Source: Apostichopus japonicus (lineage: Eukaryota; Echinodermata; Holothuroidea; Aspidochirotida; Stichopodidae). From it: a stretch of DNA of 64,000 nt. Below are positions 49,501 through 61,900 of the stretch, one piece after another; the stretch's first letter is position 1, and each line of letters starts with the position of its first letter. Location: the NCBI RefSeq assembly GCF_037975245.1, contig NC_092565.1:4277499-4341498 (forward strand). The letters run 5' to 3'. The notes under the pieces were generated by a model. That model worked only from the letters and a program-made list of their open reading frames with translations. It was not told where the DNA came from and did no database searches. Position numbers and translations under genes: made by a program.

Positions 49501-52500
49501 GAACTAAAAACCATCTTACGCCTCAACACACACAACAATGGGCTCAACAGGGATCTCTCTTTTATGAGCATACATGCTAAGCTAAATACCAGTAAGGTCT
49601 GGTTTCTTCCATTTCATTACTGCAACTGAAGAAGAGCTGTGTTAACGCTCGAAATATTTTGTAACCGATTTAACGTTCTAAGTAATATAGTTGGAAATGA
49701 AAGTATCATTTTTTTCCCTTTTTTTCTTGTGGATATATATATATATATATATAATGCATAAAGGTAACACTCAACCATCTGTCATGGCCTTTGCAACTGC
49801 TAAGAATTTTACTGCACTGCATATTAGGTCACATGATTACCTTGGTAACCAGATGTAGAACAGCATTTACCATGAGGAGGTGAGGGTGAAGAGGCTAACC
49901 AAGGTGAAGTGGGGAAAAAGCTGGGCAGTTTGTATTTACTTGACGAATAAAACCGACCCTCTCATGAACTTCTTCTTTGTGCAGTAAAACCCAAGTGGAG
50001 TGGAGTGGGGGAATCTCCTGCATGCTTCAATTTTATTTTGGCAATAATTCAGGTGGCCAAAAATAAAACTATTACTGTATATTCATCACACAAATAGATT
50101 GAGAATCACGTTAATTGAGCAAGCAAGAAGCATACCATCTTACGGATATGTTTAACTCTATTGTGCTTTAATGGACCTAAAACAACAGAAATGATTAGAT
50201 TTCAAGTTTAATTTGTTTGAGTTCACAGGATGAAACTTACCATCTCCAGAGATTGCCTCCAGTTCTGGCATAGGCTTGGTGATCCCCGTGGATGAAGAGG
50301 AGGTGGAGGCGATGGTGGCAGCAGAGCTCTTTCCTCCATCTCGCTCTGTCAACTGCGCCAGAAAGTGGGCATACTGAGAACTGAAGGACGTATCCTTCTC
50401 TTTTGGGGTTGACGGTCCCGGCAGGGATAAGCTTGGCTTGGGAGCCCTGACGGTAGCGACCAGGTTGGTCGAGGGAACAAGGTTAGTGGAAGACGGAACC
50501 CTGGTGGTGGTAGACGGGACCAGGGAGGCGGATGGAATCCGAGTGGTGGTAGGGACCAGATTGGTAGGAATCTTTTGAGGTATGGGCGGGGGAATGATGG
50601 CAGCGGGTCTCGGTGCCGAGGGTACCACAGCAGGGTGTCTGGTGACGGGCGATAAGGTCGGCATCGCTCTGGGCGCTCGGGGTCTCGATGTGCTCGGTGT
50701 GGACACCTTTCTATGCTTTGGAGTTGGAGGTAGAGTAGCCATGCCCTGAAAGTACAGAAATAATGAAATCGGTAAAACTGTAAATTTTGATAGCTTTGGT
50801 GGTTAGGGCGAGACGGAATTCTCAGATAGATACCAACAATCAAAGTTCATTTACACACACAGATGATGGATTGATGTCACATCCATCCATCTATAGAAGA
50901 GCTCCATTTAATTCACCAGCTATACCACTATTATATATACTCTTGATTAAGCTATTTCCGAAAGAAGAAGAAGAAGAAAAAAAAGACGTATCTGACATGT
51001 CTGTGTCAAAAGTTGGAAATACACAGCAACATTGCTGTTTAGTTGCTGTTAGTTTAGTGACTTCATGAGCTATAACTGTAACATATTTTCTTTTGTACAC
51101 CTGAACAATCCACCACACCTTTTTAACTTAGATACTCTTAACTTTCTGAATGGTAGACAACTCTCCTGTCACCGGACCTGAAGTGAAGTTAAAATATCTG
51201 AATTCTCTCAGCAGAACTGACAGGTTCATCAGGGCTGGGACCCAAATTTTTAGCATGCTTAAACAACTCTAAAATCTTTCAAAATTAATTTCCTATAGGC
51301 GCCGATGCTTCGCATTATTGCTTTGGATATCTGCTGTGATCATCAATTCAAAGTGGCCTTCATCTAACCTCATAACATTAAGTTCAACATCAATAGACTG
51401 CCTTATTAAAATGGTATACAGTTCTAAGGGGCATTCCAAGTTTACAATCAAATTTGAAAGTGTGTAAGTCTGAAGTCACTTATTATTATTTTTTTCTCTT
51501 TCTAACAACAGAACTCTCTCTCTGATCTGAAGAGAGGCGATTCCATGGATCGTACCTCTACCATCAAGGTTCCCCTTCTCTTGAGTCCTGCGGCGCTCGG
51601 TGGTGTTTGCCTCCCTTTCAGTTCGCTGTACAGATCTCTCTGGACCTTCCTCTTCTTCTCCTTCTTCTCTTTGTCCCTCTCCCTCTTCTTGGTAGCTGCC
51701 TCTGACGTGGATTTGCCATGATCGCCCGAAGTATCCGATGTCAGAATCTTGTGCAGGAACTCTCCGATTTCATCCTACAAATTGAGAAGAAAACTTGTCA
51801 AAACAATTTTGGATGGAACATTCCTCGGACACATCTATCTAAACATTTGAATGAATCTTATGAATTCTTGTGTATTCTTTTTTAAAACTATTTTACTACT
51901 TAAATACTTCTGAATTTGTTTTGGACTATATGCGTTTAGGGCTTTTTTTATTATCGTTTAGTACAGGTGTTTTTAATATTGTTGCTTTAAGCTTTTACAT
52001 TTCATGACTTATTGGTTCTATATATTTAATATTTAGATTTTTGTTACTATTTGTTTTTAGGTTTTACATTTGTAAAGCGCTTTGAGCAGCTTTGCTGATT
52101 ATGCGCTATATAAATATTACTACTTACGATGATACATCGATCCACCATGCTCTGGGTCACCCCTTCCAGTTTCTTCTTGTTCTTACTCATCCTCAGTCTC
52201 TCGTCTGCTCCTCCTACGATGACTAGACCGGTGATGGCTTTCATCTTCTCTCGGAGATTCTCAATGTCGTCCTGATTGCAGACGCTGGATTCTTGACCGA
52301 CCACAAAGAGGCAGGGTGTCTTACAGGCGAACAGAGGTTCATCAATGTCCTGCGTAAAAAGATACAATTGTCATAAAGTGGTAGGACTTTCTCATAAAAT
52401 CTACACAAACAACTATATACATTTTTCAATGGATGTTCTTTACTGTAAATACTCATGTGCAGTGACTTCCAGTCAGCTAACAATTAACAAATCAATCTCT

Positions 52501-55500
52501 TGGTTTCTAGCATGTATTAAGCAACTTGGATTTAAGAAGCTTTTGGAGTAAATTTCCACAAATATTTCCATTGTTACAAAAAGACAATATATTGCGATAG
52601 CAACATATGACACTAGGTTGACTGGTCATGTTGCATTTCAAATAATATAATGCCACAAATTTTGAGAATTATCAGTTCCCCATTTTTCTTTATATGATTA
52701 ATACTAAAGTATCAGAATGTCTGAGAGATGAAATATGAACAATCAATTCAATTATTCGTGAATTACCATCTCCTTAACCTTTCTATGTTAGTCGAAACTT
52801 GAAAAAAGGAAAAATATGTAGGAGTGCGTCTCAATTTGATCCATTGCCTCAAGTTGTGTTATCCTCAACTGACTTGGTGACACCAACGACGACGGATGAT
52901 ATTAGCTGCTTAATAGCATTGGTATATCTGATGTGAAAGTGTTTGTATGACTATGCTAATGGTGATATTTGATGTGAAAATCAACAGCGATTTCTTCAGG
53001 TATCACTTCAAGAGCTACTGTAACACTTACACAACAACCATATATGTTATGTCGATTGGTGTAAGCAGCACACGTCATCAAATAACAAACAAAATGTGGC
53101 GGGGAATCATTTATCCGGTATCGCATCGCAAATGCTATGTAAAATGCTATACAAAATGCTTTGTAAAATGAGCAGATTGCTATACAAGTCCAAACAATGT
53201 ACAGCAGTTTCTTTACACAGGAAACCATAATATTTTATAAGAGACGAAAGTTCAGAGCCTACAAAACTACTCCACAAAATTTATACACTAAATTATTCCT
53301 TGTGTAGTTTTTAAAATAATAAATAAAGAAACCCTGTAAAGTACTGTAAATGCTGATTTATTTATATTTCATTCTGAGCAAGACCATAGGAAATAGCTAT
53401 TTTAGGTTAGAAATATAAAAGCAAACTGTTCTCCGTAGAGCTAGTTCACTTTGAATAAAATTGTTCTTACCCCTCGATAACCGTTGAGACCTTTAGACGG
53501 GAATCCCAAGCAGACAACTCCATTGACAGATTCTTGGAGGGATATCTAGAGTCAAAACGATATCAAATCAACTTTTAAAAGTTGAGCAAAAGCAATATCA
53601 AGGAAGGAAAACCTCGGAAACAAGCTGTTCATCTGCTGCAAAATATTATTTGGAAATGCATTAAATTTTAAAGGCCCTGACATCTCAAGATCGTAGCAGG
53701 ATCTTATTTGAAAGCCGACAGACCAAAGGTAAGAAATCACAGTTTAAGTTTAAATATGTACAGAAGCTGGCATGAGAAATAGCAAGATGAAATCACATTC
53801 ACATCAAAAACTCAGAGATATAACAATACAACTGTATGAGTCAAACAGACTCCTTCCAGAGCCGGAGGGAGGGTGGGGGAGGGGGGGTTTCACCTCTAGA
53901 TCCACCCTTCGAGGAGATGCAAGTCACTTTAAGGAAAGAAACAAGCACAAGCCTCACAAGGGTAATCTAAAAGCAGGTAATTAGTTTGACCTAAAGATGT
54001 GTTTGGAGCAGATGAAATTTTCAATTTACATCCATTACAAAAACATTATTATTTTGATTACAAATGTCTTTTTATGTTCCTTTCTAAACATTTTAAGGAC
54101 ATAGTTTTAATTAATATATACAATATGTATAAGATGGATGATGTGATTACATGGTCCTGAAGTTGCCCTACCAATGACAAAAAAAATCACACCCCATGAA
54201 AATAAGATAAATGCAGGAAATGAAAAACAAAAAAATGAAACTACATATAAACATATTATTTATATAATATATCATATATAGAGATCACACCCAGAGAACA
54301 GACCATTATCTCAGACTCATATCAGATTTGAGACAACGATCGTTACAAGTGAAAGGTTCAAAAAGCAGAAAACGTTGACCAAAATCAATTCCTACCTGAG
54401 TTGCAACGAGAGCGCCGACCGACCAGCCGACCATAATGATCGGTCTGTTGGAATACTGAGCCTTCAGCTGTCATTGAGGAAAGAACACAAATACGAGCGT
54501 AAACTGTTAGAGCAAGTCAGTTGCTTACAAAGATCATGTTGAAACATTATTATTGTATATTATTGTAACCTATTTTAATTTCTATAATTACACCTCCCTA
54601 TTGAGTGGTCAGGTTGTGACAGTTTTCAATGCTGGCTCTGTGAATCAATCTGCATGCATAGCACATCTCCTGCAAACCCCAGTCATGTGCCATTTTTAAG
54701 TATTTAAAACATACTATTTTTTCTTATCTGCTTTTTCCATCTTGAATGGAAGATTCTGTAAAGGGTATATTTTTTTGATAGAGAATGGTTTTAAAAATAA
54801 CATCACCAGTTTTATCACTTCATTAATAAACTTGAAATAGTCTAAACTCTCCATGAAATTTGCCAATCAATAATACTGACCTCAACCACTTTTCCTTTTA
54901 CAGCAGTGACCATATTCTCCAGACAGGTAGCCACGGTCAGGTTACTGCCGGCAGGTGTATGAAGAGAGACAGGTATCACTTTACCCATCCCAGATAACTG
55001 GGAGTTCCAAAATCTCATCCGTCGGGATTGCGAGGAGGTTGGAAGCAGAGGGCCGTTGGGGGCCATCAGTAAGATAGGTGAGCCCGGTAGTTTACCCTGT
55101 ACATCAAATATACCAAACAGTTAAACTTCAAGGATCATTTGCTCACGTCAGGACAGGAGATTGTCCTGATGTTAAAAAAGTTTGGATGCCTACAGTTCTC
55201 CAACAGTATAGTATAATATTCTATTGTAAAGGACTGAAAATGTGTTTTATCACAACAACCACCCTGTCAGGTGCTTGGAGATTATATTTCTTCTATGTGT
55301 TTGTGTCATGTATTTCTGTGATTATGTGATCACAAACATATATGAAACCTACATCATATGTACACCCGTTATACAATTATGAATGGCTGGATATCAAGTC
55401 CAGATAATCCAGGGATCCCAATACTAGTTGTTTGAAAATTCAGGCATATTTACTGGCTAAATGCTATTGGCATTGCTGTTTGCCAGTACAAAATATAGGC

Positions 55501-55877
55501 ACATGCAATTATCTCCCAGTGGACATTTAGGATATAATCACAAGCTATGGCTGGTAACAATTATCGGTCAAAGGATCAGAATGATTTTCCTATCTAACAT
55601 TAGCCCTGTATTAAATGCTTATTATCAGCGAATATTATTGGACTGCTCCTATAAGCCTGTACTGTGTTGTAATTCAGAAAAATGCCAGTGAGAACTTGAT
55701 TCTAACATGTATTTTAAAATTTGTCCTTTTAGCAACTGAAAAAAATTGCAAAATTCTAGGCCTGCACATATATATTTATATAATAAATATATATAAATAT
55801 ATATATATATCTATATATATCTATCTATATATATATATAGATATATATATATATCTATATATATATATATATTTATA

Positions 55878-55919
<42 letters not shown>

Positions 55920-58900
55920 TTTATATATATAACTTACAGTATGCTACATGTGCACCCATTATTCAATTACTAACGGTCGAATATCAAACAGAGAATCTAC
56001 GATCAGGATCACAGAGTCATGAATAAACAGGAGCTAAGACAGCTCGACTATATTGATAATCACAGCCCCCAAAAATATACAGAGCTGTAGGCCCATTTAC
56101 AGCAAGAGATAATGAATTGAATATCTTGCGTATCTTTTCAACATTCGTCGACTGTCGGACAAGTTTGTCACATTCAATTAAATTTCAAAATTAATTTCCT
56201 TTGTCAGTGTGTGTCAGGGGCTACATTGTCATGTGATGCTCCCCCGACAAACGTGTTTACTACACACTGACTGGACAGTGCTCTTTAATTATTCACGCTA
56301 TAATGTCATTAGATGCAGGAGGGTACATTAATCAAAATTCATGTTGTCAACTAAGGAGGAAGAAGATAAAAAGAAAGATGAAGAAACCAGAAAAGGAGAA
56401 CGTTTAAGTGGTTCTGATGCCTAAAGATATTTATACTGTGGTAAGCCATACAATGTTAATATTCATGAATTTGTGCACACCGAAATGAAGAGGATTATTT
56501 CTTGACTTATAGCTGCAACATATAAAGGAAAGTACCATGAATCAGTTATCATACTTAATACACTTTCATTTATTTAATATGGTACAATATATAACATTAT
56601 TTAATAAAAAAAACAGTCACTGCTACAAATATAACCAAAGGTCTTGGGAAATCAAATAGGTTCTCAAGAAAAACAAGCCCACAAGCTTCTGTTTGCATAA
56701 TAATCTAAAGTCAACAGTCCTCTTTCAGATAACCGCGAGCTGTTAAAGCCTGACAAAGACTATTCCAAGTTTAACATGAAAAATTCGAGCAAGAATTCAG
56801 AGTCTGGTTCACAGTTTCATATATTTATAATTATTATTTCTATTGGTAAATTTTGTTAATATAACCTACAATCTGTACATAACGGACGTGTCTCTTCCCT
56901 TTCATCGAACAAATGTTTTCATATAAAAAAAATTTATATGAAAATTGCACTTTCATATAAACATTTGATAATACCAATAGGTCCTTTTCTGATCCGTGAC
57001 ATCTGAATTGAAAACTTGCTAGCTACTCTGTAGGGGACGTCTCAATCAAGCAACACAAGTCTAAGGATTCTGCTTTTTACATTCCTAAAAATCCCCTCTG
57101 TAGACATGAATTAAACATCCTTAACATTGGTAAACCGTGTCTACACAGGAATACTTGAAAATGTTAATACGTCAGAGTAGGACTTAAAACTCTGCATTTC
57201 ATGTAGGATTGTAACTCTGTGTCACTGATTTAGGGATGTTATCCATATTATTTGAGTTACTTTTAATTAATTCAATAACCATAATTTTTGTGTCCAGAAA
57301 AAATTAAATGTAACGGTTTGTTTATTTGCAAAAATATGCCATATACATTTCATCGTTCCTGGAGCAAGTTGGATGAACTAAAGTAACAGATGACGTATTC
57401 AAGTACCTAATCTCTTATCAAACCTTGAGCATTGTGCCGCTAGATTGTCTCAAAATTAAACACATAACGCAACTTTCAAAATTAGCTCAGGAACCATATC
57501 GGACTTACGGGTTTATGTTGACTAAGAAGTCCAACGGCAGGATCCCAGGGTCTCTTGAGGAGTAGGCTGAGGGCCTCGTTAGAGGTAGAGGAGCTTCGCC
57601 CGCTACTAGATGACCTCAGACCAGTCATCTTATCAATCAGAGATGGAATCTGGAAACAGGACAAAACAAACACTGCTGAAGATGAGGGCTTCAAACAAAG
57701 TCTTATGATCTCTATAGTCATATGGTAAGAGGAATGCTCCTGTTTGCAAATGTACTGGAGTTCCTAACTTTTGATTTGAAAATCTTAAAAGATCAATGAA
57801 GGTTTTGGCTAGAAAGGAATTTTGGTCATTGACTTCAGGATTGCAATTTCTGATCTGTACCAAGTGAGCTATCCATTTTATTATAGGTTGTGGTCCATGT
57901 ATGATCATTTCTTTGACTGAGGGAAGGGTGGGGTGGGGTAGCGTGCCAGTCAGAAGCCACAGTAACTTACATGCCGTATAAGAAGGGAGCACACCACACC
58001 ATCATTTCCATCAGGTCCCACCCCCCCTATTGAAAGTTAAAAGTGGCAACTTTGAACCAGCTTAGAAGACTGATGCTCTAAACCAACCTGAAGCATCCAA
58101 AGAGGACCACAGAGGTGGAGAGAGCCAGATAAGAAAACAGGAATAATTATGGAATAATTGTGTCATCTTTTTAATGTCTCCATATTTAATTAAGTACATT
58201 ATGCAAATAAGAATATCCCTAATTGATCAAGAGGATCAGGGGTGAAAGCCCTACCAATCCCCCCATTCCCCACCACACCAGATATGAAATATCAAACTGA
58301 CCTTTGGCCGTAACGTCTGAAGGACATTTAGATAGCTCCCAAGTAATGAGTTACTCAGATTCTGGACCAAGGTTTTGTGAAGCCAGTGGGTCAATTTCTG
58401 ATCCTGAAAAAATGGAAAAGAGAGGGTGAAAAAAAAAGAGATAAAATATAGCTCTCAGGAATGATGAGACTGATTTAGAAATTCTAACCTTGTCTAAACA
58501 GGATATTCAGGAGTCCACACAGAAACATCTAAACTTCTAAAAGACTAGGCATTCAGGTGACACAAGTTATATTTAACACATTGCTCTATAGGGCTTTGCC
58601 TGCATTTGCAGTTAGAGGAACATGTAACACCATCTTTGAAGTCTGCCAACATGCCAATCAAAGTTTTTCCCAGGCAAGAACAAAATGTTGCAAGAATCCC
58701 ACACAAATTAGCTCTGGGTTCTATTTAGCCTACTGCTCATTTATAGAGACAAATTTTGTCACATAATTTCCAACAATTTTATATAAAAAATCTGTAATTT
58801 CGAGGGCATCTGTTTCAAATTCATTAATCTTGGCATCTTGGACAAGAGAAATACTAACCCATCCTACAGCTGCCAGTGTCCTTCGTACCATCTTGGCGCA

Positions 58901-61900
58901 TTTATCAACATAAATGCGGCGCATCACTGGCTCATTGGAAGTCTGACAATAGAAACAAGAAGTAGAGGAAAACAAAGTAGTCAGACACAAAACAACAGAA
59001 AGATTTCAATTTCATTCAAGATATACAGAAAACATTTTGTAATAATGTCTCTAACAATTGCACATCAATCTACCTGAACAGTATTCTCCTTGAAACAGAC
59101 CTCCAGTCCTTTAAAAATTGGCATCTGTAGCTGCCTTAATTGAAAGTCACACACATACTACACACAGACATTCAGCAATGATCTCCCATTGTGACTGTTA
59201 ATTGTGAATATTTTATGTATGATTGGACATCAAAAAGGATTGACATTGAAAGAAGAAAAAGATGGACAGCTTCCCAGGCATTTAATAACCACAACCAGTT
59301 ATTCACTGTTCGCAAAACTGATTTACTGATACTAATTTTAATACCGATATGAAACGTTAACAGTCATTGAATGCTAGACGAATGCTTTCAACCTGGCAGT
59401 AAAGAGTTTAGCCCAGCTGCTGACTATGCATGTATGTATGTATTTTAGATCCTCCTGCAAGCAGGAACTTGCGAAGAAGCCATTATTGGCTTATCTAAGG
59501 CGCAAGCTGACCGAAGTCAATTTCTGAGATTCATATTTAACGTCCATGATTATGAATTGTCAACAACTCTGTAACTGGACGACATACATTAATCTTGGAG
59601 TGACTCAAACTCGAATTCAATAATCTTTCCTTTCATAATTTAATATATTCCAGAAACAGATGACGAGCAACAGAGTTAAATAATACAGTACATGTAACTA
59701 CACTCATTCATTCTTACTTGCTGACATGTGCTGATATTATCAGTCCCGAAGGAATTCTATTCAAGATCTCAGAGGTTAGCAATTGTCAAAGTTATCTTCA
59801 TTCTTTCCAAATTTCCTCCAGTCCTGAGATAATATTAATGATCGCAAAATGTTGCAAAACTTTGTTGTTTTACCTCACGGCTAAATTCTTAACGGAACAG
59901 GGGACTCATAAATTCATACAAGATTGGCAAAACCTAGCATGCAAAATTGCCTGACAACTTAACAAGATGAAAAACACAAATGTTGGTTCTTCTCTCTTTT
60001 TCTTAATTTCTACTACTTACCCCTTCACAAGCTAGTTTAGATAGTCTGTCAGCCTGCAGATGTTTGATGATCCTGCTAAACAATTTTGTCTGAGATTGAG
60101 TCCAACCCGTCCTACGCAGCAACAGAAAGATACAGTATTGATGTAAATTGATGGATATACGCCAATCAACGAGGGATGCAGTGGTTTGAACCTAGCATAG
60201 TTCAACATTTTAGAAGAAGTAGGATATTGTTTGTGAATTCTGTCAAATGCTCTTTTCATAAAAAATATTTTCAAACAACTCTTGGTACTCCAATAGAACT
60301 ACTACCAACCGGTCAAGAGACCATTTACAAGGACTATTACAGTCAAAATTAAAATGGCAAGGATGAATTAACGCTGAGTTACCAGTTGATGAACACATTG
60401 CCACGGTCATGATACATGCAGTAAGCAATAATGCTAGGTTGGGCACATGTCGTGTTTCCACATAACTTTCCTGTTTTCAATCAAAATTTATCTTAATACA
60501 GCATTAATGAGGATACAAACCTATTTAAACCTAGCAACGGTGTTTTTTTTTTATTGAGTGTCACCCTTACCTGGTTGACAGGAAATCTTTGAACCATTGG
60601 AGGAAAATGACTGCCTCATTTTCCTAACTGTATCAACTAAAACAGTGAGACCTGATTGTCCATGGTAAGATAAAAAATTTTCCTTAAAATGTGAACACCA
60701 AATTTTAACCTGTGCTCCTCGATAAATCACGCAGCCTGGTTTTATTAATTTTGCTTTAATATGGGGGCCATGCATCGTGGTGTACTGATTTATGCAAAAT
60801 CAGCAAAATGAACCATAACCAAACACAAAAAGGTTCTTTAAAAAGGACATTGATTGGATAGCACTTCCACCGTACCTGTTGAGTTTCTCCTCCCAATCTT
60901 CATCTGTCCTCTCATCACTAGGGTTGGCTCTAGCGAAACCGACGTGCCGTTCGCACTCGTTCATGACGAGGCGAGCTCGGGCGATGTCGTAAGGGACTGT
61001 CACAGATTTAGATTCCTCCTCCAAGGTGACGTTGATCTCTTGGCTGCGAGATGTAATGTAATCAGAGGTTAAGTGAATATTTTGAGGTCAATGAGCTACT
61101 GTGAAAAGTGGCTCCTAGGTCACAGGCTTTTTGGTAGACCTAGGAGCTACTTGGTGGGGACCAGCAGCCAGTTTGTAATTTAAATGCAAAATGCACGCAT
61201 GTAGGTTATAACTTGAAGATAGGCGAAGGGCTTGTAGCAGAATTTTTGCCTTATGAGAGTACATAATTTTCCAGTTTTTGAGACAAACTTCACAGGTAGA
61301 TTAAGAAGAGTCTTAAAGTTGTGTTTGTTGTGAGCAGTGTTAATAACTACCATAACATAACAATGTTTATGTCAATGTATTTATTTCTCTTATTTCTCTT
61401 TATTTTATCTTATTTGTGACCAATTACCAAAGCCCTTATTCTGCTAGCAAGAATTGCTTTGTGAAGACATAAGGCAGCTAACACTGTACTACTGCACATG
61501 ACCTACAGTACTATGGCTACTGCCTACTGTAGACAGAGCTCACTATATGATTACCCTGGAATAACAGGCATCACACTGTTTTGAGGCCAGACACAAGATC
61601 ATTGCTACACAGATCATGTGCAGCAGAATAAGAATATCATACTGCCTATTTCTAGCAAATACTCCAGGTCCTAAATTATGTTCCTTTAAACTCTTACAAT
61701 AAACTTGGAATTAACCATAAAGATAAGAAAAAAGGTGAACACTTTATAAGGTATCAAATTAGGTAGAATTTCACTTGCCTGGCTGCTTGATACAACTTTT
61801 CTGGTTTACTAACTCGAAGTGATTTAGGAACAAAGAGCATCTTGGCAGGTTGAGCATGACTGGCACCCGGGTGAGAACTCCAAAGTTTGGAGTAAGAATG

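Larger units (their letters stand above)
47851..49740 (-). mobile_element. Penelope-like retroelement with inverted terminal arms, inactive
   Basis: The minus strand reads reverse transcriptase then GIY-YIG endonuclease, the order of endonuclease-bearing Penelope-like elements. The last 252 bp (48102-47851) recur inverted at 49487-49740, so the RT begins abruptly at the inversion junction near 49486 and lacks its N-terminal part. At least two frameshifts separate RT and endonuclease frames. Short (TA)n runs flank both ends. Inverted or direct terminal repeats and 5' truncation are hallmarks of this class. Confidence 0.92.
46533..50240 (-). other. KANSL3 intron 12, hosting a Penelope-like element
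   Basis: 3.7 kb, donor ATG|GTAAGT at 50240 and acceptor at 46533. Holds the element at 47851-49740; the rest is AT-rich with no recognised content except an X-box-like ATTACCTTGGTAAC at 49836-49849. Confidence 0.85.

Noticed and set aside
59450-59530. tRNA- or SINE-like element
   Set aside because: A short CCTCCTGCAAGCAGG palindrome and some structure are present, but no A/B boxes or clear ends.
61107-61151. microRNA precursor
   Set aside because: The stem is only 15 bp, shorter than a microRNA hairpin needs.
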